Below are positions 52,156 through 61,069 of a DNA stretch of 64,000 nucleotides, piece after piece. Numbering within the stretch: the first letter of the stretch is position 1; each line of letters begins with the position of its first letter. Both the position numbers and the translations under genes were made by a program. The DNA lies in NCBI RefSeq assembly GCF_002911015.1, contig NZ_KZ626864.1:1-64000 (forward strand). Direction: 5' to 3'. Under the pieces are notes generated by a model. The model was not told where the DNA came from, searched no databases, and saw only the letters and a list, made by a program, of their open reading frames with translations. The DNA is from Streptomyces populi (lineage in GTDB: Bacteria; Actinomycetota; Actinomycetes; Streptomycetales; Streptomycetaceae).

Positions 52156-52358
52156 CTCCCGTACGCGCCCCGTGGGGGTTCTCCCGCATGCCCGCTCCCC
52201 GGAGCGTCCCTCCCCCCCCGGCGTTCCCCGGCGTGCCCTCCGGGCGTTCCCGGCGCGCGAAAGCCTCCTGAAATCGACCCGTCGCACCCCCTTGCCCCGT
52301 CGCCGCTCAATATCGATACTGCCGGTTACGTATTTGGTTCACCGTCGGGAGGAACCCC

Positions 52359-53294
52359 GTGCACCCTGTCGTGACCAGTCCCGCCGAGCGCCCGAAGCCC
52401 GTGCTGGACAAGCCCCTCATGCACTACGGAAGCCGCGTCCTGGAGCGGCTCGCCCCCGGTGCCGAGCCCTCCGCCTACGAACGCCTGGAGATCGACCCGC
52501 TCACCCCGCACTTCGGCGCCGTGCTCGGCGGGGTCGACCTGACCCGTCCGATCGACGACGAGCTCGCCGAGGAGCTGAGGCAGGCCCTGCTGGAGTGGAA
52601 GGTGGTCTTCTTCCGGAACCAGACCGGGTTCACCGCCGAACACCAGCTGGCGCTCTCCGCGGTCTGGGGCTCCCCGGAGCCGAACCCCTTCTTCCCGAAG
52701 ACGGAGACCGCCGGAGTCTCCCGCCTGGCCAAGGACGCGAAAGCCGCGGGCAACAAGAACATCTGGCACAGCGATCACTCCTTCATGGCCAACCCGGCCC
52801 TCGGCTCCGTGCTGCGCGCGGTCGAGGTGCCCGCCGCGGGCGGCGACACGATGTGGGCGGACATGGCCGCCGCCTACGACAACCTGCCCGAGGACATGAA
52901 GGAGCGGATCGAGCACCTCACGGCCGTCCACGACTGGGAACCCAGCTGGGGGGCGCTCATGAACGACGAGCAGAAGGCGGCCTTCCGCCGGAAGTGGCCG
53001 CGGGCCGAGCACCCCGTCGCGGTGCGCCACCCGCGCAGCGGCCGCAGGACGCTGTACGTCAACGAGCCCTTCACCACCCGCATCAAGGGCCTGTCGGACG
53101 CGGAGAGCCGCGAACTGCTCGACATCCTGGTGCTCCAGGCGCGCATCCCCGAGTACCAGGTCCGCTTCCACTGGGAGCCCGACTCGATCGCGATCTGGGA
53201 CAACATCGCGACCCAGCACTACGCGATCAACGACTACTACCCGCGGCGTCGCGTCATGGAGCGCATCGCCATCGCGGGGGTCCCGCTGTCCTGA
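52359..53294 (+). CDS. TauD/TfdA-type alpha-ketoglutarate dioxygenase
   Basis: A 311-aa Fe(II)/2-oxoglutarate dioxygenase. The metal triad is H137-x-D139 (WHSDHS) and H287 (ATQHYA); the 2-oxoglutarate-binding Arg is in YYPRRRVMER (about 294-300). Members act on taurine, alkyl sulfates or phenoxy acids and release an aldehyde. GTG 52359 is 5 nt after GGGAGGA. First of three co-directional genes with an MFS carrier and an aldehyde dehydrogenase. Confidence 0.92.
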   Translation: MHPVVTSPAERPKPVLDKPLMHYGSRVLERLAPGAEPSAYERLEIDPLTPHFGAVLGGVDLTRPIDDELAEELRQALLEWKVVFFRNQTGFTAEHQLALSAVWGSPEPNPFFPKTETAGVSRLAKDAKAAGNKNIWHSDHSFMANPALGSVLRAVEVPAAGGDTMWADMAAAYDNLPEDMKERIEHLTAVHDWEPSWGALMNDEQKAAFRRKWPRAEHPVAVRHPRSGRRTLYVNEPFTTRIKGLSDAESRELLDILVLQARIPEYQVRFHWEPDSIAIWDNIATQHYAINDYYPRRRVMERIAIAGVPLS

Positions 53295-53395
53295 ACCCGG
53301 TCCGGGTCCGGCCGCCACCACCGCGTCCGGCCCGCACCGGCTCGACCGGCGTTCCTCTTCGATTCGAAGGACGAGACACCCGTGAAAGGACTCCC

Positions 53396-54844
53396 ATGAC
53401 CGCGGTACCCACCGTGCACCGGCCCCCGGCCGGGATCTCCCCGGCCACCGGCGGCGGCACCCGCGCCTGGACGGTGACCGCGCTGCTCGTCGTCTTCATG
53501 ATGGTCAACTTCGCGGACAAGTCCGTGCTCGGCCTGGCCGCCGACGAGATCAGGTCCGACCTCCATCTGAGTGCCACTCGGTTCGGTCTCGCCAACAGCG
53601 CGTTCTTCCTGTTCTTCTCCGTGGCGGCGGTGGCCGTCGGACTCGCCGCCGACCGGCTGTCGACGAAGGCGCTCATCCTCGTGATGGCCGTCCTGTGGTC
53701 GGTGGCCCAGGTCCCCGCCGCGCTCGGTGGCGGCCTCGGGGTGCTGGTCGCCTCGCGGGTCTTCCTGGGAGCCGCGGAAGGGCCCGCGTTCCCCGTGGCC
53801 CAGAAGGCCGCCCTCGCCTGGTTCCCCGACGACCGGCGCAACCTGCCCGGCGCGCTGGTCACGCTGGGCGTCACCCTCGGTGTGATCGTCTCCGCGCCGG
53901 GACTGTCCTGGATGATTCAGCATCACGGATGGCGGGCGGCCCTGTGGACCCTCGCCGCCGCGGGACTGGTGTGGGCCACGGCCTGGGCGGCCTTCGGCGC
54001 CGACGGCGGTCACTTCGCCGGTTCCGAAGCCGGCGCGGAGGCGGGGCCGGCCACCGGTCCGGCCACCGGTCCGGCGGTCCCGCCGGCTGCCGGTCCTCGC
54101 GCCGCCACGGAAACCGTTGCGGGCGCCGCCACGGAGGCCGGTCCGCAGGCGCAGGTCCTCCGGCCGTCGGTGACACGGGCGGACGCGCCGTACCGGAAGA
54201 TCTTTGCCAGCCGTACCTGGATCGGCGTCACCCTCGCCTACTTCACCAGCTACTGGTCCGTGGCCCTGATGCTCGTCTGGCTGCCCTCCTATCTGCGCAA
54301 CGCCCTTGGATATCCAGCAGACTTGGCGGGCACCGTCGTCATCGCCCCCTGGCTCGTCGGGGCCCTCGCCCTGCTCGCCCAGGCGGGCATCACCGGACGC
54401 CTGATGCGCCGTGGCACCGGCAGCCGGCGGGCCCGCGGCTGGGTGGGCGGCGCGCTGCTCGCCCTCGGTGCCGCCTGCTGTCTGGCCCTGCCGCTCGCCG
54501 ACGGCAGGACGGCGACCACCGTCCTGGTCGCCCTCGGCTTCGGTCTCGGGGGCTCGTACGCGACGATCGCCGCGACCACCGTCACGGAACTCGCGCCGCC
54601 CTCCCGCGGAGGCGGCGCTCTTGGCACCATGAACGCGGTGGTCACCGCGGCCGGTCTCGCCGCGCCCGCCGTCGTCGGAGCCCTGGTCGACGCCCGGGGC
54701 ACCGACGGGTACCAGACCGCCGTCGTGCTGTCCGGGCTGCTCCTGGCCCTCGGTGCGGCGGCGTCCTTCCTGCTGGTCGACCCGCAGCGGGACATCGCCC
54801 GGCTCGACGGCCGACCGCCGGCCCCAACCGTCCGCCCCACCTGA
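53396..54844 (+). CDS. MFS transporter
   Basis: A 482-aa protein with about 12 hydrophobic segments and a long hydrophilic central loop (about 205-260, Ala/Gly/Pro-rich). The first-loop motif (GLAADRLSTKA) fits the MFS motif A. Signature segments FADKSVLGLAADEIRSDLHLS and GAAEGPAFPVAQKAALAWF match the anion/sulfate-ester and aromatic acid carrier groups (ACS family). It sits between the dioxygenase and the aldehyde dehydrogenase, so it probably imports the dioxygenase substrate. ATG 53396 follows GAAAGGA. Confidence 0.92.
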   Translation: MTAVPTVHRPPAGISPATGGGTRAWTVTALLVVFMMVNFADKSVLGLAADEIRSDLHLSATRFGLANSAFFLFFSVAAVAVGLAADRLSTKALILVMAVLWSVAQVPAALGGGLGVLVASRVFLGAAEGPAFPVAQKAALAWFPDDRRNLPGALVTLGVTLGVIVSAPGLSWMIQHHGWRAALWTLAAAGLVWATAWAAFGADGGHFAGSEAGAEAGPATGPATGPAVPPAAGPRAATETVAGAATEAGPQAQVLRPSVTRADAPYRKIFASRTWIGVTLAYFTSYWSVALMLVWLPSYLRNALGYPADLAGTVVIAPWLVGALALLAQAGITGRLMRRGTGSRRARGWVGGALLALGAACCLALPLADGRTATTVLVALGFGLGGSYATIAATTVTELAPPSRGGGALGTMNAVVTAAGLAAPAVVGALVDARGTDGYQTAVVLSGLLLALGAAASFLLVDPQRDIARLDGRPPAPTVRPT

Positions 54845-54855
54845 GGAGTTGTTCC

Positions 54856-56568
54856 TTGACCACCGCCCCGGCCCTCGACACCGTTCCCCTCGACCGGGCG
54901 CTCGCCGATCTGCGCGCGAACGCCGTCATCTGGACCGCCACCCCGGTGGAGCAGCGGATCGGTCTGCTGGAGCGCCTGCTCCCGCGGATCGAAGCCGCCG
55001 CGCCGGCCATGGTCGCCGACGCCGCCCGTGCCAAGGGCTACGAGGTGACGGCCGGGTGGGCCGCGGAGGACTGGGTGACCGCGCCCTGGGCGCTCGCCCA
55101 GACCGTGGGCGCGTACCTCCATGTCCTGCGGCGGATAGCCGCGGGGAAGGAACCGCTGCCCGCCGGCGCGGTCCGGGACCGGGACGGCCGGACCGTGGTC
55201 GACGTGTTCCCGGCCACCGTCTCCGACCGCCTCCTGCTCAACGGCTTCACGGCGCAGGTGTGGACGCTCCCGGGGACCACACCCGAGCAGGTACGGGAGC
55301 GGGCCGCCCGCCCGTACCGGGGAGTCCCGTCCCGTCCGGCCGTCGCCCTGGTGCTCGGGGCGGGGAACGTACCGGCGATCACACCGCTCGACGTCCTGCA
55401 CAAGCTGTACGCGGAGGGGGAGGTCGTCCTCGCCAAGACGAACCCGGTCAACGCCTACCTCCGCCCCCATCTCGAGAAGATCTTCGAGGAGTTCGTGGAC
55501 CGCGGCTGGGTCCGCTTCGTCGACGGGGGAGCGGAGACGGGCGCGTACCTCACCGCCCACGACCTCGTCGACTCCATCCATGTGACCGGCAGCGAGCGCA
55601 CCCACGACGCCATCGTCTGGGGCACCGACGAGCGGGCCGGTGAGCGTCGCCGCGAGGACGCTCCCCGCGTCGACAAGCCCCTCACGAGCGAACTGGGCGG
55701 TGTGAGCCCCTGCATCGTCACGCCGGGGCCGTGGAGCGCGGCCGACTTCCGCTACCAGGCTGAACACATCGTGACGAGCAAGATGAACAACTCCGGCCAC
55801 AACTGCATCGCCACCCAGATCCTTGTCGTGCCCCGCGACTGGGACGGCACGGAACGGCTGCTCGCCGAGATCCGCCGGCTGCTGCGCGAGCTGCCGCCCC
55901 GCCGCGACTACTACCCCGGCGCGGCCGACCGCCTGGACGCCGTGACCCGGGCCCACCCGGAGGCCGAGGCGCTCGGCGAAGGAGCCTGCCGCCTCCTCGT
56001 GCCCGACATCGCCGACCTCGACGACCCGATGCTCACCGACGAGGTCTTCGCCAGCGCCCTGGGCGTCGTCCGGCTGCCGGGCGAGGACGCGCCGGGGTTC
56101 CTCCGCGCGGCGACGGAGTTCGCGGAATCCCGGCTGCCCGGCACGCTCGGAGCGACCCTGCTCGTCCACCCCCGCACCGAGCGTGCGCACCCGGCCGCGG
56201 TGAACGAAGCGATCTCCGCGCTGCGTTACGGGACGCTCGGCGTCAACTGCTGGTCGGCGTTCGGCTTCCTGCTCGGCTACACGCCGTGGGGCGCGTTCCC
56301 GGGGCACACGCGCCAGGACATCGGCAGCGGCATCGGATTCGTGCACAACGCCTTCATGCTGGAGGACGTGCAGAAGACCGTGCTGCGGGCGCCGTTCGCG
56401 CCGGCGCCCCGCGGCCTCCTCACCGGGTCGCCCTCGCTGTCGCCCCGGCCGCCGTACTTCGTCTCGAACAGGACGGGCCGTACGACGATGCGCCGGCTGA
56501 CCGCGTACGCCGCGACGGGCCGGGCATCCGCGCTGCCCGGCATCTTCCTGTCGGCCCTGCGCGGCTGA
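54856..56568 (+). CDS. Aldehyde dehydrogenase-family protein
   Basis: A 570-aa protein with the ALDH fold: GAGNVPAITPLDVLHKLY, the VTGSE turn (244-248), SELGG with E279 and catalytic Cys317 in SGHNCIATQ. It is longer than a standard ALDH (about 490) with a C-terminal extension of about 70 residues after the GSGIGFVHNAFML motif, similar to acyl-reductase-type enzymes (LuxC-like). Start TTG 54856 lies 7 nt after GAGGAG. It would oxidise the aldehyde produced by the dioxygenase. Confidence 0.88.
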   Translation: MTTAPALDTVPLDRALADLRANAVIWTATPVEQRIGLLERLLPRIEAAAPAMVADAARAKGYEVTAGWAAEDWVTAPWALAQTVGAYLHVLRRIAAGKEPLPAGAVRDRDGRTVVDVFPATVSDRLLLNGFTAQVWTLPGTTPEQVRERAARPYRGVPSRPAVALVLGAGNVPAITPLDVLHKLYAEGEVVLAKTNPVNAYLRPHLEKIFEEFVDRGWVRFVDGGAETGAYLTAHDLVDSIHVTGSERTHDAIVWGTDERAGERRREDAPRVDKPLTSELGGVSPCIVTPGPWSAADFRYQAEHIVTSKMNNSGHNCIATQILVVPRDWDGTERLLAEIRRLLRELPPRRDYYPGAADRLDAVTRAHPEAEALGEGACRLLVPDIADLDDPMLTDEVFASALGVVRLPGEDAPGFLRAATEFAESRLPGTLGATLLVHPRTERAHPAAVNEAISALRYGTLGVNCWSAFGFLLGYTPWGAFPGHTRQDIGSGIGFVHNAFMLEDVQKTVLRAPFAPAPRGLLTGSPSLSPRPPYFVSNRTGRTTMRRLTAYAATGRASALPGIFLSALRG

Positions 56569-56598
56569 GCGTCCCGCCCGGTCGGCCCCGGCCTCGTT

Positions 56599-56630
56599 GG
56601 CGCGCACGCTGTCGAAGCAGCGTGCGCGCC
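56599..56630. terminator. Terminator of the catabolic operon
   Basis: A perfect 13-bp stem (GGCGCGCACGCTG at 56599-56611, CAGCGTGCGCGCC at 56618-56630) with a 6-nt loop. The rest of the gap to 56907 holds no gene. Confidence 0.85.
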
Positions 56631-56907
56631 GGGTTCGCGCGCCCTGTCCTGTCGTCGTGCGCCCATACGGGGTGCGGCGGTGGCGTGCCGGGCGTCCGTC
56701 GCCGCGATCCTGCGCGGTGTGCCACGGACATCGCGCCCCCGGCCGCCCGCACGGGCGTACGGACCCGTTCCGCCCGGAGACAATCTCCCGACCGTGTCAC
56801 GGCTCGGCCCCGGCTCGCCCGCCGTGGCGTACAAAGTCGGCTGATAGCTCGTCATACTGGTCGGGGGCGGGCTCGGGGGCGAGCAGTGACGGGGGCGATC
56901 GCGCGCG

Positions 56908-59187
56908 ATGGCGGAGAGCAGGCTGATCCAGGGCCGGTACCGGCTCCTCGATCCGATCGGGCGCGGCGGCATGGGCGAGGTGTGGCGGGCGCGGGACGAA
57001 TCGCTGGGCCGCCAGGTGGCCGTCAAGTGCCTCAAGCCGCTCGGTCCGCACCACGACCCGTCCTTCGCGCGCGTCCTGCGCGAACGGTTCCGGCGCGAGG
57101 CCCGGGTCGCCGCGGCCCTCCAGCACCGCGGAGTGACCGTCGTCCACGACTTCGGCGAGTCCGACGGCGTGCTGTACCTGGTGATGGAACTGCTGGAGGG
57201 ACACAACCTCGGCCAGCTGCTGGAGGAGAACCGGCCCCGGCCGCTCGCCGTCCCCGAGGTCGAGGACATCGCCGACCAGGTGACCGCCGCGCTCGCGTAC
57301 ACCCACCGGCAGAGCGTCGTGCACCGTGATCTGAAGCCGGCGAACATCATGCGGCTGGCCGACGGCACCGTGAAGATCTGCGACTTCGGCATCGCCCGCC
57401 TCGGCCACGACATCGGATTCACCTCGCGGCTCACCGGAACGGGCGTCGCGATGGGCACCCCGCAGTACATGTCGCCGGAACAGATCGGCGGCTCCGAGGT
57501 CGACCAGCGCAGCGACCTCTACTCCTTCGGGTGCGTGCTCTACGAGATCGCCACCGGGGCACCGCCCTTCGACCTCGGCGACGCCTGGGCCATCCTCGTC
57601 GGCCACCGCGACACCCCGCCCGAGCCGCCCCGCAGCCACCGGGCCGACATACCCGAGTACCTGGAGCGGATCATCCTCGACCTGCTCGCCAAACGGCCCG
57701 AGCAGCGTCCGCAGGACGCCGGGGAGGTCGCCCGCCGCATCACCGCCGGGCGCACCGCGCCGATGTACGTACCGACCGTGGTGGCCCGGCCCCTGCCGGA
57801 CCCGGCCGGCGAAGGGGGGACCACGGCACCGCGGTTCCCGGCCCGGCCCGGGCGGCCGCCCTCCCGCTCACCCCGGCTGCCGTCCTGGACCCAGGGCATG
57901 ACCACCGGCCACAAGGCCACCGGCGCGGGACCGCGCCGTACCCCGCCCGACTCCTCGGCCGGTCTCACCGGCGAGTGGACCGTCCGCCCCTCCACCGTCG
58001 TTCCGCTCCCTCCCGGCCGGGGTGAACGTCCCGCCCCCGCGGCGGAGTCGGTCACCGCCCTGGCGGGGCGGCACAACGCCGGACTGAGCCTCGGGCGGCT
58101 CGGCCGGTGGGCCGAGGCGGGCGAGGTGCACCGCTCGGTCGCCGCCGAGCGGGAGCGGCTGCTCGGGCCCGACCACCCGGACACGCTCGCCAGCCGGTAC
58201 GAGGTCGGTTTCACCCTCAGCCGCACCGGACACCCCGGCGAAGCGCTCGGCGAGTACGCGCGCGTCGCCCAGGCCAGAGAACGGGTGCTCGGGATCGGCC
58301 ACCCCGACACCCTCGCCGCCCGGCAGGAAATGGCTTATGTGTTAGGGCAGTTGGGCCGGCACGTCGAGGCGCACCAGGCCTATGTGTCGGTGCTCGCCGC
58401 CCGGGAACGCGCGATGGGCCCCGACCATCCGGACACCCTGCGCTGCCGGCACAACCTCGCCTTCAACCTCAGCAGGCTCGGGCGTCTGGAGGACTCGTAC
58501 CGCATGGCGGCCGAAGTCGCCGCCGCCCGCGCCCGGGTGCTCGGCCCGGCCCACCCCGACACGCTCGTCACCCGTTACGAAGTCGCCTACGTGCTCGGCC
58601 AGTTGGGGCGCTGGCCGGAGGCGCTGCACACCTACCAGGAGGTGGCCGCGGCCCGTGCGCGGGCGCTCGGCCCGGATCATCCGGACACGCTCGCCGCACG
58701 CTACGAGGTGGGCATCAGCCTCGGCAGACTCGGCCGCAGCGCACAGGCGCTGGAGCTGTACCGCTCGCTCGTCGCCGACCGGACCCGCGCCCAGGGCGCC
58801 ACCCATCCCGAGACCCTGCGCGCCCGGCACGGGCTCGGCGTGAACCTCGGCCGTCTCGGCCGCTGGGAGGAGGCCCTCGCCGAGTCCCGTGACGTGTGCG
58901 CCATCCGTGAGCGCGCCCTCGGCGCAGACCACCCCGACACCCTCGTCAGCCGCCGCGAGGTCGCCGTCGGACTCGGCTGGCTCGGACGCTGGGCCGACGC
59001 CCTCACCGAGTACCGGCGCGTCGCGGCCGCCCGCGAGCGGGTGCTCGGTGCCGATCACCCCGACGCCCTCGCCAGCCGCAGCGACGAGGCCCACTGCCTG
59101 GAGCAACTGGGGCACGGACGGGAGGCGGCGGAGCTGTACCGCAGAGTGGCCGCCGTGCGGCAGCGGCAGGCGGCCGGGGGACGCTGA
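56908..59187 (+). CDS. Ser/Thr protein kinase with eight TPR-type repeats
   Basis: A 759-aa protein. Kinase domain at 8-270: Gly loop IGRGGMG (17-23), Lys40, VVHRDLKPANIM, and CDFG. A Pro-rich linker (about 285-380) leads to eight repeats of 42 residues with the core LGPDHPDTL (variants LGIGHPDTL, LGADHPDAL and others), a TPR_10-type array. The repeat region probably binds a partner. No transmembrane segment is present. The start ATG 56908 has no strong ribosome site nearby. Confidence 0.93.
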   Translation: MAESRLIQGRYRLLDPIGRGGMGEVWRARDESLGRQVAVKCLKPLGPHHDPSFARVLRERFRREARVAAALQHRGVTVVHDFGESDGVLYLVMELLEGHNLGQLLEENRPRPLAVPEVEDIADQVTAALAYTHRQSVVHRDLKPANIMRLADGTVKICDFGIARLGHDIGFTSRLTGTGVAMGTPQYMSPEQIGGSEVDQRSDLYSFGCVLYEIATGAPPFDLGDAWAILVGHRDTPPEPPRSHRADIPEYLERIILDLLAKRPEQRPQDAGEVARRITAGRTAPMYVPTVVARPLPDPAGEGGTTAPRFPARPGRPPSRSPRLPSWTQGMTTGHKATGAGPRRTPPDSSAGLTGEWTVRPSTVVPLPPGRGERPAPAAESVTALAGRHNAGLSLGRLGRWAEAGEVHRSVAAERERLLGPDHPDTLASRYEVGFTLSRTGHPGEALGEYARVAQARERVLGIGHPDTLAARQEMAYVLGQLGRHVEAHQAYVSVLAARERAMGPDHPDTLRCRHNLAFNLSRLGRLEDSYRMAAEVAAARARVLGPAHPDTLVTRYEVAYVLGQLGRWPEALHTYQEVAAARARALGPDHPDTLAARYEVGISLGRLGRSAQALELYRSLVADRTRAQGATHPETLRARHGLGVNLGRLGRWEEALAESRDVCAIRERALGADHPDTLVSRREVAVGLGWLGRWADALTEYRRVAAARERVLGADHPDALASRSDEAHCLEQLGHGREAAELYRRVAAVRQRQAAGGR

Positions 59188-59221
59188 CCACCGGAAAGGG
59201 CGTTTCGCGAGAGCGGACACC

Positions 59222-59238
59222 GGCCCGTGGAACGGGCC
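59222..59238. terminator. Terminator after the TPR kinase
   Basis: A 7-bp stem (GGCCCGT at 59222-59228, ACGGGCC at 59232-59238) with a 3-nt loop, 35 bp after the kinase stop, followed by an A-rich run. Confidence 0.6.
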
Positions 59239-59271
59239 TGAGGAAAACCCGGAAAAAATCTCGGCCCGTGA

Positions 59272-59298
59272 TGTCGAGAAGCCGTGGCCCGCTCCGTC
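59272..59298 (+). promoter_or_regulatory. ECF42-type promoter
   Basis: TGTCGA (59272-59277), 17 nt, CGTC (59295-59298) fits the -35 TGTCGA / -10 CG[AT]C motif described for ECF42 promoters. It lies 52 bp before the DGPF gene and so the sigma factor would activate its own operon. Confidence 0.7.
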
Positions 59299-59350
59299 CC
59301 AGGGGTGAACGCGCACACAATGGGGCGCACCAGTACCGAGGAGAGTCACC

Positions 59351-59773
59351 ATGGCCAAGTACCTGCTGCTGAAGCACTACCGCGGCGCTCCGGACCCGGT
59401 GAACAACGTGCCGATGGACCGGTGGACGCCGGAGGAGATCTCCGCGCACATCCAGTACATGAACGACTTCGCGGCCCGGCTGGAGAAGACCGGGGAGTTC
59501 GTCGACGGCCAGGCACTCGCCCCCGAGGGGCAGTGGGTCCGCTACGACGGCGAGGGGCGTCCGCCGGTCACCGACGGACCGTTCGCCGAGACCAAGGACC
59601 TCATCGCCGGCTGGATGATCATCGACGTCGACAGCCACGACCGCGCCGTCGAGCTGGCCGGGGAACTGTCGGCCGCCCCCGGCGCGGGCGGCAGGCCGAT
59701 CCACGAGTGGCTGGAGGTCCGTCCCTTCCTGACCGCGGCGCCCACCGTCACGGAGTGCCTCGGCCATGGATGA
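59351..59773 (+). CDS. DGPF/YCII-domain protein
   Basis: A 140-aa protein with the YCII/DGPF domain: MAKYLLLKHYRGAP at the start and VTDGPFAETKDLIAGWMIID (DGPF at about 76-79). DGPF proteins are encoded beside ECF42 sigma factors in many actinobacteria. Its stop overlaps the sigma start (the ATG at 59766 begins within the last codons), so the two are coupled. Confidence 0.92.
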   Translation: MAKYLLLKHYRGAPDPVNNVPMDRWTPEEISAHIQYMNDFAARLEKTGEFVDGQALAPEGQWVRYDGEGRPPVTDGPFAETKDLIAGWMIIDVDSHDRAVELAGELSAAPGAGGRPIHEWLEVRPFLTAAPTVTECLGHG

Positions 59774-60911
59774 GGCCCTCCTCAGGAGCCTCACGCCCGG
59801 CGTGCTCACCGTCCTCGTCCGCCGCGGAGCCGACTTCGCGGCGGCCGAGGACGCCGTGCAGGAGGCTCTCGTCGAGGCGGTCCGCGTCTGGCCCACCGAC
59901 CCGCCGCGGGACGCGAAGGGCTGGCTGGTCACCGTGGCCTGGCGCAAGTTCCTCGACGCGACCCGCGCGGACGCCGCCCGCCGCAGGCGTGAGGACCTGG
60001 TCGAGGAGGAGCCGGCGGCGGGACCCGCGAGCGGGGTCGACGACACGCTCCAGCTCTACTTCCTGTGCGCCCACCCCTCCCTGACCCCGTCCTCCGCGGT
60101 CGCGCTCACCCTGCGCGCCGTCGGCGGGCTCACCACCCGCCAGATCGCCCGGGCCTACCTGGTCCCCGAGGCGACCATGGCGCAGCGCATCAGCCGGGCC
60201 AAGCGCACCGTCTCCGGAGTGCGTTTCGACCGGCACGGCGACGTCGCCACCGTGCTCCGCGTCCTCTACCTGGTCTTCAACGAGGGCTACTCCGGCGACG
60301 TCGACCTCGTCGCCGAGGCCATCCGCCTCACCCGGCAGCTCGCCGACCGGGTCGACCACCCCGAGGTGGCGGGGCTGCTCGCCCTGATGCTCCTCCACCA
60401 CGCCCGGCGCGACGCCCGGACCGCGCCCGACGGGAGCCTGGTGCCGCTGGCCGAGCAGGACCGCGACCGGTGGGACACCCGGACGATCGCCGAGGGCGTC
60501 GCGATCCTGCAAGCGGCCCTCGCCCGCGACCGGCTGGGCGAGTTCCAGGCCCAGGCCGCCATCGCGGCACTGCACGCCGACGCGCGCACCGCCGGGGAGA
60601 CCGACTGGGTGCAGATCGTCGAGTGGTACGACGAGCTCGCGCGGCTCACCGACAGCCCCGTCGTCCGGCTCAACCGCGCGGTGGCCGTCGGCGAGGCCGA
60701 CGGACCGCGCGCGGGCCTGGCGGCGCTCGCGGCGCTGGACGGCTCGCTGCCCCGCCACACCGCGGCGGCCGCCTACCTCCACGAGCGCGACGGTGACCTG
60801 GCGACGGCGGCACGGCTGTACGCGGAGGCGGCACGCAAGGCGTCCCACCTCGCCGAACGCGACCATCTGATCCGCCAGGCCGCCCGGCTCAACACCCGCC
60901 GGGAGCGCTGA
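59766..60911 (+). CDS. ECF42-group RNA polymerase sigma factor
   Basis: A 381-aa sigma factor: region 2 (FAAAEDAVQEALVEAVRVW), region 4 (LTTRQIARAYLVPEATMAQRISRAKR) and a long C-terminal domain of helical pairs (about 190-381) that distinguishes ECF42 (SnoaL-less, TPR-like). Overlap with the DGPF gene and the upstream promoter match are as described for this group. The signal it senses is unknown. Confidence 0.92.
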   Translation: MDEALLRSLTPGVLTVLVRRGADFAAAEDAVQEALVEAVRVWPTDPPRDAKGWLVTVAWRKFLDATRADAARRRREDLVEEEPAAGPASGVDDTLQLYFLCAHPSLTPSSAVALTLRAVGGLTTRQIARAYLVPEATMAQRISRAKRTVSGVRFDRHGDVATVLRVLYLVFNEGYSGDVDLVAEAIRLTRQLADRVDHPEVAGLLALMLLHHARRDARTAPDGSLVPLAEQDRDRWDTRTIAEGVAILQAALARDRLGEFQAQAAIAALHADARTAGETDWVQIVEWYDELARLTDSPVVRLNRAVAVGEADGPRAGLAALAALDGSLPRHTAAAAYLHERDGDLATAARLYAEAARKASHLAERDHLIRQAARLNTRRER

Positions 60912-61069
60912 GCGGCAGAGTCCGGACCCCTCCGGGAACGCGGGGGCGCGGAGGCCGTCCCGCAGGGGCGGGCGGCCGCGGTCCGAGGTGCCCGTGCCCA
61001 CCCGTACGGAGTGCCGCCGCCTGCCGCGCACCCCTGGCCGCCGTAGATCACCACGTGTTACGAAGGGGC

